Shown here piece by piece: positions 10,831 to 21,836 of a stretch of DNA of 64,000 nucleotides. Below the pieces are notes generated by a model. It saw only the letters and a program-made list of their open reading frames with translations, was not told the DNA's origin and made no database searches. How positions within the stretch are numbered: position 1 is the stretch's first letter; each line of letters starts with the position of its first letter. The stretch is from Calamus simplicifolius. Lineage: Eukaryota; Streptophyta; Magnoliopsida; Arecales; Arecaceae. A program made the translations under genes and the position numbers. Location of the stretch: NCBI GenBank assembly GCA_900491605.1, contig UESW01004236.1:1-64000 (forward strand), read 5' to 3'.

Positions 10831-11397
10831 ATCAGAGACTTACATAAGGACATTAGCCAAAAAATAAATCCAAGTAATAAAACTTATAAAGGACTGGCTA
10901 ACTCCCGAAGAAGAGCCAAAGAGTTTAGTGTAGAGGATTTTGTCATGGTTAGGCTTAGGCTTGAACGGTTTCCGTCAATAACTATTAAGAAACTTCACGC
11001 TCTCAGAACTAGCCCCTTTAAAGTGAGAGAAGGTAGGACCCAATGCCTATGTACTAGATCTGCCTTCGGATTAGGGCATTAGCTCTACCTTCAATATTGC
11101 AGACCTAATAGAGTATAAGGAACCAGCAACGATTCCTAGTGAGTACTTTGGACCTAGTCCTCCTTTCATGAGCGAACCTATCCAGGAGTATCCACCAACA
11201 ATTTTACCTGAGCGAGAAGAGTAGATTGAGTGTATTCTGGACGATCAAGCCATTACGATCCGGAACCGCAGTTACCAATGCTACCTGGTCCGATGGCAGA
11301 GTCACCTCGAATTCAATGATTCATGGATTACTCGAGAGGACTTGCAATGCCTTGACCCAGACCTCCCAGAGAGCTACCAGAGCCAGAGAAACCCATA
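10831..11397 (+). pseudogene. integrase C-terminus with chromodomain
   Basis: A frameshifted GPY/F-like region (about 10900-11120) is followed by a chromodomain at about 11225-11370: ECILDDQAITIRNRSYQCYL, then VRWQSHLEFNDSWITREDL. The aromatic residues of the methyl-lysine cage (Y, W, W) are present. It ends at a TAA at 11396-11398. In chromoviruses this domain guides integration to marked chromatin. It is preceded by an in-frame TAG at 11223. Confidence 0.85.
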
Positions 11398-11489
11398 ATC
11401 AATGGGATCGATTGCCTCCCATCCTGGAAGAATTGGTGCGAGAACCAGGATCAGATAGAGAATTCTTAATCTTCTGTGGATATCTGATT

Positions 11490-12903
11490 AGGTTTGTAGG
11501 GTTTGATTCAGTTGAAAAATAGGTTTATTTTATTTTATTTTATTTTAGGTTCAATTTTATTTTTGTTTGGGCATTTGAGTCCTATCTTTTGAGTTGGTAC
11601 TCGTTATTAGGGTTGGGGTCATATTGAGTCAGCTCATTATGAGCTTGGGTCTTGAGTCCAGTCCAGTCCAGTTGGTCTTATATGTGTCATGTTCAGTCCA
11701 GTTGATATTGTATTAAGTTTATTTAGCTTATAAGAGGAGACACCAGTATTGGAGCAGAAGACAAGGCCATCACAGTCAAACAGAGCAGCTACTAAATTCA
11801 AGTTGATGCCACACCTACATAAGAAGTCACATGCCAGCCACACACCTGCCACCCTCCAGCACAAGCATTCCACACACCATCCAGCAGAGCAAGCAGGTCA
11901 ACAAGATAAGCCTCAATCCCCCAAATCATGCAACCCTATTGGGAAGAATTTCAGTCCGAAACAATAAGCATTCCACACGCCACCTAGCAGAGCAAGCAAG
12001 TCAACATGATAAGCCTCAATTCCCCAATTCATGCAACCCTGTTTGGAAGAATTTTAGCCCAAAGAAGCAGCAAAGGGATGCCCCTTATTGCCGCCCATAA
12101 ATTACCTTTCTGAAAGGGCTTTGTATGGCATAAAGTTTTTTTTTCTATATAATCTAATCCACACTTTAGGAAGAAAGTGGGCATCCCTTTTCTTTTCATA
12201 TCTATATTTACTTGGGCACTAAGTCTCTTGCTCTATAAAAGAGACCCTCTTGTATGAATTGTGCATCTTTTAATTATTAATCAATCAATCCAATTTTGAG
12301 TTATTGTGAGTTTTATTATTTGGTTCTCTAGTGCTCTTGATTCCATTCTCCTGCGCGTGCCAACATCCCAGTCTCCAGGAGAAACCCTAGCTGCCACCCT
12401 TGTTTTCCTCTAGTGGACACCTAAGAGCCTCTTGGCCACCCCTCCTTCTCTACTTCTTTCTTGCCTCTTTGCCTCTAATCTGACTTTTCTCTCTTGTTCT
12501 TTAACCCTTGGATGGTGTTCTTGCATGTCCCTTAGTAACCGTGAATTCAGGATTCAAGTTGATTGCCATCCAGGTTAGTAGATACTTAGCCGCAGATCCA
12601 TGGGCTCGGGGCTTAGTCATCCAGGGCACATCTGCCAGGCAAAGTAACCCCTTCAGCATTTTAATCTCCTTATCCTATCAGGTACACCCCCTCTAATATG
12701 CTAGTAGCTTTATTGTGAGAGAGCAAGCCCTACCGAGGCTTCTTAGCCTCGACGGTCCTCAATTTTTTTGTGAAACTGTTTCGCATACTAAAAATTACTG
12801 TGAGTTTTTCTGAATCTCTCTTAAGCCCTTACTTCAAAAAACTAATCAACTGAAAATCATAAATCCTCTAAAATCCACTTGCATGCGATATCAGTCCTAT
12901 ATC
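11490..12903 (+). repeat. LTR of chromovirus A (5' boundary uncertain)
   Basis: The segment after the chromodomain has the parts of an LTR: a U3-like region with a 103-bp direct duplication (11863-11965/11966-12068), a strong TATA box (CTCTATAAAAGAG, 12231-12243) and an end at CTATATCA (12903) shortly before the primer-binding site. A start at TGATAT (11703) would pair with the terminal ATATCA, but no purine tract precedes it. A start nearer 11490 is also possible. The short ORFs here are not genes. Confidence 0.65.
12231..12243 (+). promoter_or_regulatory. LTR TATA box
   Basis: CTCTATAAAAGAG lies about 670 bp before the LTR end. It is followed within 40 bases by TTGTATGAATTGTGCATC, a reasonable position for the transcript start of the retroelement. 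Confidence 0.6.
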
Positions 12904-12918
12904 AATTTTTACTGACTT

Positions 12919-12929
12919 TGGTATCAGAG
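12919..12929 (+). other. primer-binding site (initiator tRNA-Met type)
   Basis: TGGTATCAGAG matches the sequence complementary to the 3' end of plant initiator methionine tRNA, used by most chromoviruses. It sits 16 bases after the proposed LTR end. Internal leader sequence follows to 13062, where PMT-derived sequence begins. Confidence 0.8.
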
Positions 12930-13062
12930 GGTCTTTCACAAGGATCACCTTCTATGATTCCTATGCGAGGACTTGTCTTGCAGGTTCATCAACCGCGAGA
13001 TCATCGTTCGGATCCCGATCGACCTCGTTCCCAAGTCGGAGAACGAAAATCAGCAGCAACAA

Positions 13063-13710
13063 TGTGAAATAAGCAAGGGCCTTTTATATCAAGGATCTAT
13101 AATTTTGATCATGAAATACTAGAGTTTAAAATGCTTAAAAACAATAAATCGGCTTTTGAAGGTCCGATACCTATGGATTTTAGTAGAGGTAATTACTTCT
13201 CTTTTACTCAAACTTCCTTCAATATGACTGGAAAAGGGGGAAAAAATCTGAGCTGATTACAAGATTGTTTAAAAACTCTGGATTGTTAGTCATTTTGTTC
13301 TTGTCTGAACGGATATTTTGCTTAGTGTAATAACATTCAATATTCTTCTTCGTGATATATTGGAATACACATGCACACAAGCAAACATTGTTGTTTTCAT
13401 CAAAGAAAGGGAAAATTCATGAAACATCTGAAAGCATTTGACCACAGAGGTGTTATTTATGTTCAAAAGAACCAGGTGTCAGAGGTATCGAGGCCTGAAT
13501 TATGCTTCCAGGCATGATTCCTTGTCTGCCAGATCTATGAGATCAGTTCATTAAGTAGCTACAGTCTGGGCATTTTCAACTTCATCCATGTGGAATTCTT
13601 GAATGCCTGTGTCGTTTTCCCAGTTATTAGATTGAGAATTCAAGTTATGATTCATATATTTTATAAGTGTGTGCTGTTTCTAATTATGATTTCTTGTTAT
13701 CCATATGCAG
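13063..13710 (+). other. PMT intron sequence, copy 1
   Basis: From 13063 the sequence aligns with 41227-41871, the large intron of PMT copy 2, at roughly 94% by eye. The homology starts exactly where the chromovirus leader ends, so the left boundary is a rearrangement breakpoint. Retention of intron sequence shows a DNA-level duplication, not a retrocopy. Confidence 0.8.
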
Positions 13711-14035
13711 GTGTGAGTCCTTTTCCACATACCCACGCACCTATGATCTACTTCATGCCTAGCTTGTGTTCTTTGAGATAGAGAAGCAAGGTCGTAGTTT
13801 GGAGGATCTGCTTATTGAGATGGACCAAACGCTGCAGCCTTTTCGTTTTGTCATTATCAGAGAGAAAGTTCCTGTAATAAATTATGTTCGTATGTTCTTG
13901 ACTGCATTGAAATGGGATATCTGGTCATCGGAAGTGGAACCAAAAGAACCAAAAATCGTTGCTTTGTCTTCAGGTGAAGAGAGGGTTCTGATTGTGAGGA
14001 AGAAGTTATGGAAGGAGGATGATGAAACATTGTAG
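13711..14035 (+). pseudogene. last exon of PMT-family putative methyltransferase, copy 1
   Basis: After the acceptor TATGCAG the exon reads CESFSTYPRTYDLLHA, then LVFFEIEKQGRSLEDLLIEM, FVIIREKVPVINYV, and ends with ERVLIVRKKLWKEDDETL and TAG (14033-14035). This is the conserved C-terminus of plant PMT proteins (Methyltransf_29), which are Golgi type II membrane proteins thought to use S-adenosylmethionine and to methylate wall polysaccharides. The tryptophan after LLHA is a TAG stop (about 13760). Upstream exons are absent. The rest of the exon is in frame, so the decay differs from copy 2. Confidence 0.9.
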
Positions 14036-15599
14036 TGAATATGGACATGGCCAACATGTTGGTTTCCCCTTTCCTTTTTGTTCATTTTCTTCCCTTCTTC
14101 AATATAAGAAGTTTCTTCTTTCTATATCTTACACCCTTGAGGTTTCCATAGACTGAGTGAGGTCCTATGTTTTAAGAGGGACTTTCTTCCCTATATATCT
14201 TACAGCCTCGAGGTTTTGTAACCATATGTGCATAGCTCAAGTGTGTGATATTCTTTTGCAATGCTTGTCAAATTTTCATAATTATTAGTATAGGAATTTG
14301 CTGAAGGCCACCAATAAGTGTAACCAAAGCTCAATTCTTTGTCTTCAACTGGTTATATCAGCAGTTTAAATTTAATGAAATTTTATCATTTTGACAAAAT
14401 AGACTTGTCTGTTTTCCATGATGAAAATCTTATATTGCAACAGAATAATCATGTTTGAGTTTTATATTTAAATACCATTCATTGTTGTTGTGTTTCCTTT
14501 AATTTTTTTTTTTTCAGCAAAAGACTGTGTTAAAACTTCAAACAAATTCTTTTTATGTTATATGTTTATGTGATGTGTTTGCATCAGCTTTGCAGTGAGA
14601 AATTCTTTTGCCAAGTTTGAGGTCATGGACTAACTTTATTCCTGGGCCAAAATTTTATTCATAAATCAAGCTTGGTGTGCCTCTAAAATTCTTCAGTAGA
14701 CATGGAGCTGTTGGCAGAGTACTATATCTTCTATTTACTGGACTTGATGTATTATGTAAAGTCAATTATGTGATGCCAATTGATCTCTCTTTTAGCTTCT
14801 TAAAGAGTATTTTAGACAAGTTTCATGGAACTAAAGAGTTGCGTTCTTTCAAATATGTCATAGATTTTATTTTAATGCCATCTTTTATGAGGCTCGAGTG
14901 CTTCCTCCATCAGAGGATTGTCTATGGCACTTTAGAGCCCATAATTGCATATCTATATTAGCTCTCTCTCTCTCCACCTAATTCATCTCGTGAATACGAA
15001 CATTTGATGTCCTTGTGACAATGGCAGAAAACATGATTAGAAGTCGAGATGGTTTTCTTGTTTCCAAGACAAATGGAGTTTTTGACCCAAATTGGATACA
15101 AATATTGCATGTACTGTTTGTTTAGGTTGGTTGGTTAACGGATTTCTTATTTGTATACTGGAATTCAACATGATTACGTGCACTGCTGATTTATATTTTT
15201 CATAAATAAGATAGACAGGTCAAACAGAGTTACTTCATCATCTTTAATTTTTTATTGTAGATACACATGTGCAATTACAACATGTATAATCATAATATTA
15301 TATAACAATATTAATAATATATATATATATAATATAAATAATAAATATAATGCTTTTTCTCTTGATCCTCAGCAACTCAAGATCTATCAGCTGCTGCACT
15401 TTGCTTTTGAATGATCAACATTTCTCAATTGAGTGGCTGTCACATCAAAACATAAGCTAATGTTGAAAGTAGTAAAATGAAATGGATGAATAATTAAAAA
15501 AATAAATTCATAGTAAATATTAGTAACGACCATAATGATTAAAAAAAATTTAAATGAACATAATGATGAAATTATAATATATATCTTAGTTATTTTTTT
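14036..15599 (+). other. PMT downstream region, copy 1
   Basis: It aligns with 42194-43850 along its length with substitutions and small indels. It would hold the 3' UTR and downstream DNA of the gene. An open frame at 14677-14961 is broken in the sister copy and has no recognisable domain, so I do not call it. AT-rich microsatellites occur near 15300-15350. Confidence 0.7.
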
Positions 15600-16079
15600 T
15601 CTGCTATAATGTATATGGATAAGTTGGATTGGCTACCTCTCTTTATTAAACAACCTCCCTTTTTTAAATTTTAATATTTTATTTTACTATTAGCTAATGA
15701 ATTTTTATTTCAGATTGATAAATCATGGAGTATGTATAATTTATAATATCAACCTTAACCAGCTTCTCATGGCTATAATCTTCTGCACTAAAAAAAATGA
15801 GGACACGGCCTATCCAATATAGGTTAGTTTTAGTTTTAGTTTTTTTTTTGTGGCCCATGTAGACATAAAAATAATTTATCATTTATTTATTTTAAATAAT
15901 AATTATGATTTAATAAAAATAATAACTAATTTTTATTGATTTATTTTTAAAAAAGTTATTTTTTAATAACTACATTTTTGATAAAAAGATGAGAAGAAAG
16001 ATTTAACGTATTATCTCCTTTATCTCCATATAGAAATATAAGAAAAGATTTAACATATCATTAGATTGATCCTCTCTCA

Positions 16080-16110
<31 letters not shown>

Positions 16111-16197
16111 GCCTACTTTTATCATAAAAAAAAATAAATAAAAAATTCAATCCCTTTGTAATTGATCAATCCCTATACAGTTTCTTAATGGATCAAG

Positions 16198-16228
<31 letters not shown>

Positions 16229-17743
16229 TTAAAATTTATTATAAAATTTATTATATTTTAAGATATTAACCATTATGATTTATATAAATTAAAATTTTAA
16301 TTTGAATTGCATGATTAAAATTTTTTTAATTAAATTTATAATTAGTACTTATTTTCACTATTTTCAAGAGTAGTCTCGATTAAAAATCTCTTAAGATAGT
16401 AGCAAATGAATGAGCAATTAATCCGCAGACTTTAAAGTACCTACGTAGATCAGCCGCATATAAACAACTGAAATTATACTTCAATATTTTACTTCATCAC
16501 ACCTGATGATTAATAAAAAAACATAAAACAAACTCGGAAAAAAAAAAAAGATCAGAGTTGCTGGATGTTGCTCTCAGCCTTGAATTAAAGTGCTGGGTTA
16601 CACTAAAGCAAGCCCAAAATATAAAATTATTATAATTAATAAATCTTTTGTCCGGTGTGTGATCGGCCGCTGAGTCCCTCCATGCTCTAGCAAGCCTGTT
16701 GCATGTTGGGAACGATCCAGAACGCCGGTACCGGTGGCCTCGATCTGTCCAGATCAACGCTGCTGGACATCGTTCTCAGCCTCGACGTTGTCGTCACCCT
16801 CCGCATTCCATTGAGCATGCCCTTCATGTGCCTTTATAATCGTTTGGCCGAAGATGGTCCCACCGCTGGGCCCTCTAGGCTGCAAGGCGGCCACTTCCAC
16901 CTGCAATTCCATGGCGTCCCCGCCATACCTTCCTCCTCTCACAATCTTAACCACCTCCATCTTATTTCCGGTAGGTGGTGCGGAGCCCGAGAGGGTGCCC
17001 TTTTATGGTGGAATCTTTAGGTACGGGTGGTATCGGACGTTGCAGTAAGTGAAGGCCTCGCTCGGACCCTCTCCGGCATACTCCGGCCGTGGCGGTGTCC
17101 GCGAAAGGACGGCATCGAGAGCTTCTCTCGGCTCTCGGTTCTTACGGCGCGCTTTCGAAGGCTGGCTTGCTTGCTTGCTTTTTTTTATAGGCAATGCATT
17201 CAATGGGGTAGATGGTTCGAGACACTGCATGAATTGAATTCATGGGAAAATTCGAGACACTGGCCTCCTTAGTGGCGAAGGTTTCAGATGGCCACGAGCT
17301 CTTGCACGCCCCTGGATACGCCTTGGAGGTAATAATATTGAGTTGCATTGCAGTTAGATTTTATTGTCACGCGCTATCGTATGTCCTTAGCGGCAAAGGT
17401 TTCAGATGGCCACGCGTTTTTGCGCACCCTGGCGAGCATTCTAGAATGCGGATAGATATGAATTTGATATGGTGGAATCTCTTAGATGCTGATCGTATAT
17501 TCTCGTTCATGATTTTAGATGCATTTGTGGGTCTTGTTTGGCTTAGACAGCATTTGGTTTTCTCTTAGTTTGCATTGGTTCTTTTGGATTCCCACAGGAA
17601 TGTGGGTATCGTTTGCTTACCTCTCTTTATATCTTTTTCTTATCATGGGGACAGGCATTGATATATTTTTGTGATGTAAGTATGAGTATTATAGTGATCT
17701 ATTTGCGTCCAACTAATTTTAACTGTTGTTTTAGGAGCTTATC
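15600..17743. repeat. R repeat, copy 3
   Basis: The AT-rich half (15600-16560, with (TA)n at 16081-16110 and 16199-16225) is followed by the GC-rich half (16640-17450). The latter contains CCGGTACCGGTGGCCTCGATC and a minus-strand TATAAAAAAAAGC at about 17180-17192. On the minus strand the TATA is followed some 220 bases later by an ATG (16960) that opens 68 codons. The same frame is kept only in the near-identical copy at 53122, so it is recorded as part of the repeat rather than as a gene. Confidence 0.8.
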
Positions 17744-18060
17744 TTAAATTTTGCTAGTTCTTGCCGGGCGCTGTTGAGTAGATATTATTTGGGTGGTTCG
17801 TTCGCTGGTCTTGATTGGGTTTAAGTAAGATGTTGAGCTAATCATGCACCAAGAACGTTCACCCAATTCAACCCAAGGTTTTGTGAGTTGGGTGTTAAAA
17901 ATAAGCTTATAGGATGGGTCCGGGTAATCAAAAATAAAAAGCCAGTCTAAACTGATATCCAAATAACCAACTCAACTAAAATTTGGTAGGCTTTAATGTT
18001 CTAAAAAAATAAAAATCCAAATTAAATACTACATAAGTTTTAGTTTTTTTTTTTGAATGT
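17744..18060. repeat. T repeat, copy 1 (~320 bp)
   Basis: GCTTATCTTAAATTTTGCTA starts a block that recurs at about 23754-24080 and, in the second large copy, at about 53897-54220 and 59909-60215. A minus-strand frame of 72 codons is kept in all of these, including YLNPI and QQRP, but no domain is recognised. The two copies within each unit flank the second R repeat and the copia fragment. Confidence 0.7.
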
Positions 18061-18109
18061 AGTGGCTAAGCTTGGGATTGGCTCTTTGAGATTAGATTAG
18101 GCCTCATAA

Positions 18110-18570
18110 ATTTTTTTTTTATTTTACTATTAGCTAATGAATTTTTATTTCAGATTGATAAATCATGGAGTATGTATATTTTATAATTTCAACCTTAACC
18201 TGCTTCTCTTGGTTATAATCTTCTGCACTCAAAAAAATGAGGACACGTTCTGCCCATGAACAGATTAGTTTTAGTTTTTTTTTCTTTTGTGGCCCACGTT
18301 AACTTATAAATAATTTTATTATTTATTTATTTTAAATAATAATTATGATTTAATAAATATAATAACTAATTTTTTTTATTAATTTATTTTTTTGAAAGTT
18401 ATTTTTTATAATATATTTTTTATAGAAAGATGAGAAGAGAGATTTAATGTATTATCAGATTAGTCCTCTCTCGTCATATAGGAAGATGTGAAAAGATTTA
18501 ATATAATATTAGATTGATCCTCCCTCTCCATATATATAGCATGCTTTTATCATCAAAAACGAATAAGGAA

Positions 18571-18606
<36 letters not shown>

Positions 18607-18969
18607 AATTCAATCCCTTCGTAATTGATCAATCCTATACAATTTCTTAATGGATCAAGATATACTTTTTTTCATTTAAGATTTATTATAAAAATAATTT
18701 TATTTTAAGATGTTGACCATTATGATTTGTAAAAATTAGAATTTAAATTGCATGATTAATTTTTTTTAATTGGATTTATAATTAGTACTCATCGACACCA
18801 TTTTCGAGAGTAATTTTGTTTAAAAATCTCTTAAGACAATAGTGGTGGAATAAGCGATTAATCCGCAAACTTTTAAGCACATCCATTAGAAGATCAGCCA
18901 GATATAAACAACTAATATTATACTTCAATATTTTACTTCATCACGACCTGATGAATAATAAAAAAATAT
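18110..18969. repeat. R repeat, copy 4, AT-rich half
   Basis: It matches 15690-16500 (AGATTGATAAATCATGGAG, ATCTTCTGCACT, GAGAGTAATTTTGTTTAAAA). A (GAAA)n microsatellite lies at about 18571-18607. The repeat is interrupted at 18970 by a small CACTA element and continues at 19620. Confidence 0.75.
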
Positions 18970-19619
18970 CACTATCAGAAATCAGCCTGTCACCAAGGAA
19001 TATCACTAAAGGATATGCCACTTAGAAAATTACCAAGGGACTAGAAAGGGATTTTCAAGGGATTTTAAATTACATTCAAAATTTAGTTTCAGTAAGGAAT
19101 CTCTAAGGGATTTGCTAGGAATATTTTTTCTTGATAATTTCCTTGGAAATCCCTTGGTAATATGTAAGGGATTAGTGAGTGATTATTTAAATAATTTTTA
19201 GCAAAGGATTTATAAGAAAAGTTTGGTCTCTTAGAGGGATTAATTCTTCCCTTAGTGCTGGTAAGATATTTTTAAAAATAAAAAAATGATATCAAAGAAG
19301 AATTTTTTCTTAGAATTTTTTTATTAAATTTAAAATTTTGTACCAACTATATCTTATTTTAGATTGGTCTAGCAGCTAGCCTTTTAACTCTTTAGTCTTT
19401 TATGCCTCTATTAAATGGTTGAACAGTCAGCACATTGGTGCAATGGTAAGGTGCTCGTTCCGTAATTAGCTAGTTGAGAATCCAATTTTTAACAAAAAAA
19501 TTTCTTGATGAATCGATTACCAAGGGATTTCTGAGTGCATTTTGGTACTCATCACCAATTTTTTTTTACTTTCATCAACAAATTTTGTTTCTCATTTGAA
19601 ACATTAAATTTTAGTAGTG
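18970..19619. mobile_element. 650-bp non-autonomous CACTA-type element
   Basis: It begins CACTATCAGAAATC and ends TTTTAGTAGTG, whose reverse complement starts CACTACTAAAA. The flanks are TAT on the left and CAT on the right. The related empty site near 44800 reads AAACATAAAAC, so CAT is the likely 3-bp target duplication with one change. AAGGGATT/ACCAAGGGA motifs are repeated near both ends, as in CACTA subterminal regions. There is no transposase; mobilisation would be in trans. Confidence 0.75.
19431..19486 (+). other. tRNA-like (pol III box A/B-like) segment inside the small CACTA element
   Basis: TTGGTGCAATGGTAAGG resembles a pol III A box and GTTGAGAATCCA a decayed B box about 22 bases later, followed by a T run. 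The match is loose. It could be a SINE or tRNA relic captured by the transposon, or chance. Confidence 0.35.
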
Positions 19620-20001
19620 CATAAATCAAACTCACAAATAAAAAAAAAAAGCTATTACAATTTGCCGGACGTTGCTCTCAGCCTTGAATGAAAGGGCTTG
19701 GGTTGCACTAAAGCAAGCTCAAAAAATAAAACTATTACAATTAATAAATCTTTTGTCCGATGTGTGATCGGCCGCCAAGTCCCTCCATGTTCTTTGTCAA
19801 TGGCTCTAGAAAGCTTGTTACTGTTGCGAATGGTGCTGAACGCCGGTACCCATGGCCTCGATCTCTCAAAATCAAGGCTGTTGGATGTCGCTCTCGGCCT
19901 TAAGATAAAGGGCTGGCTTAGGTTACACATAAAGCAAGCTATTACAATTAATAACCGAGTCCCACCATGGTCTTTTTCAATGACTCTAGCAAGCTTGTTA
20001 C
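19620..20001. repeat. R repeat, copy 4, right part
   Basis: It continues the R repeat after the small CACTA element. It has partial tandem units (blocks starting ATTACAA at 19734 and 19941) and the CCGGTACCCATGGCCTCGATC block. It is broken at GCAAGCTTGTTAC (ending 20001) by the copia LTR, so GTTAC is the likely copia target site. Confidence 0.75.
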
Positions 20002-21836
20002 TGCTGGTTATTTCAAACTAATTTTGAGATATTTGCGGAAGCTAGATAAGGATCAAATTGCATATGTTAAAAAAATTTATTTGACGATCTATATCCATAT
20101 TAATTTAATAATAAAAATAATAAGGAGATTAAGAATTGACCTTTCATCGAATCTCTTGAACTCCGCCAACACTACCTTGGAATCATCAAATCCTTTCGAT
20201 CACCATAGATCTTTCCAAACGTTCTCCAAATTATGATGAACACGAACGAATGGGCATTTTTGATTTGGGTTGAGATCACACAACTGAGTTTTTTTAGTCA
20301 CTTTATATTCTTAACTCTTGAGACAAAGTGAAGATGAGGAAGAAAACTCTCTATGGCTGATAAAAATCATCCTACATTATTTTTCTCTCATAAATCTTAT
20401 ATTTTATCAAAATAATAACTACCATCCCTTTTTAATTAATTAATTAATTAATTAAAAGTTAAGATAACTTTCACTCTTGAAGATTACTTTAAAGTGGGGT
20501 GATGTGAGAGAGAAATTTTTTTTTTCACAATCCCATATCTCTATCCAATAACCCATCGTTGGTTTCTTTTAATATCTTTATCGTGGAATGATACAGAAGA
20601 TAGAAAAGCTCTTGCACGATTCTATATATTTCTTCAACAATAAAATAACTTTCACATGAACCTTCCTTATGAAACGTGCCTACGATGTGTTAGCACATCA
20701 TATAATTTTTTAATTTAAAATAATTTTAAATTTATTTTAAATAATTATATTATTTAAAATAAAAATTAATCCAATTAATTTCTGTGTGAAAATTAATTTA
20801 GAATTCTTGATTTTAAATTAATAATTCAACCTAATATATCATAAAGTTTACATAATTTAGTGGAGCCGTTCAGAGGAACTATGGACATTATAATTTTAAG
20901 CTTTAATAATTTTGATATTTAATTAACACCTTAATTAAAATATCAAAATTATTAATTCTAAATTATTTCACTAAAAAATTAGAATTGCTCTCTCAAAATT
21001 ATAAAATTAATTATATTTAAAAGGATTTGAATTGTTTATTGATATAGTCACTACATATAAATCAATCCTCCATAAACTGTTCATAATTAAAGCTAGGTAT
21101 TTTTTGTTAACCTCTTTAACTTTCTCCATAAGTACCATTGATTCTATAATGAATAATATATTTATGATCTAATCATAAATTGAGCACTCTTATTATTCAA
21201 GCCCCAAATCAACACTTATGGAAACCGTCCATCTGACTTCTTTATGAAGAATGAATTTCATATTGTATAATAATATTTTCAGTTATTTATGTTATTATAT
21301 TTTTAATATACCAAAAATTTGACACTATCTTTATGTGTCATTATCCGGTATGTCAAAAAATATAATACAATACATAGAAGTTTATTAATTACTCAGAATT
21401 AAGATCGATTCATATATGACCATAATTGATTAATTTTGAATGCTCTATTTTAACAACAAAATTTATTAGAGATTCATAATTAATCATGTTCCAGTCCTAT
21501 ATAATAAAATTATATAAAGCACTTTCATTTTGATAATCTCATTATCAACAATCCGGATAAGATCATTTCGTTCAGAATGTAATGAACCGCACTAGTAATT
21601 TTAAATTAAAGATTCTAACTTTAATTTATAATTATGGATAGATTTAGATTATTTTACTTTAAATATTATTCTCTATATATAACACTTATATACAATATTT
21701 AAAGTCACATTAAAATAATCTAGAGATTTTTGATATTTATGAAGCATCAAAACATGCATGCAAAATAATATTAATTTTTTTAAAATTAATTAGTAAAATA
21801 ATAAATCTCATTTGTTTATGGGCACATATCCCAACA
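20002..21836 (-). repeat. 3' LTR of a Ty1/copia element
   Basis: On the minus strand it begins TGTTGGGATATGTGCCCATAA at 21836, directly after an AAGTGAAAGATT polypurine-like tract, which is the usual LTR start of Angela/Tork-like copia elements. It ends AACCAGCA at 20002. The LTR is AT-rich and about 1.8 kb long. No 5' LTR partner is present in the unit. Confidence 0.75.

Larger units (their letters stand above)
7441..13062 (+). mobile_element. decayed Ty3/gypsy chromovirus A (5' truncated) plus LTR and second leader
   Basis: The order on the plus strand is gag C-terminus, protease, reverse transcriptase, RNase H, integrase and chromodomain, as in chromoviruses. It is followed by an LTR-like region ending near 12903 and then a TGGTATCAGAG primer-binding site at 12919. 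There is no 5' LTR to the left; the homology begins directly after the tandem array. Dozens of stops and a deletion of the reverse transcriptase active site make it dead. A PBS after the right-hand LTR means a second internal region once followed. Confidence 0.85.

Noticed and set aside
11637..12100. Short ORFs in the LTR of chromovirus A
   Set aside because: They lie across a duplicated U3 region and include the TATA neighbourhood; no similarity recognised.
14677..14961. 94-codon ORF downstream of PMT copy 1
   Set aside because: The duplicated region at 42838-43120 has stops and frameshifts in the same frame, and no domain is recognised.
17744..17962. 72-codon minus-strand frame in the T repeat as a gene
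   Set aside because: It is conserved only because the copies are recent duplicates; no domain, promoter or splice context seen.
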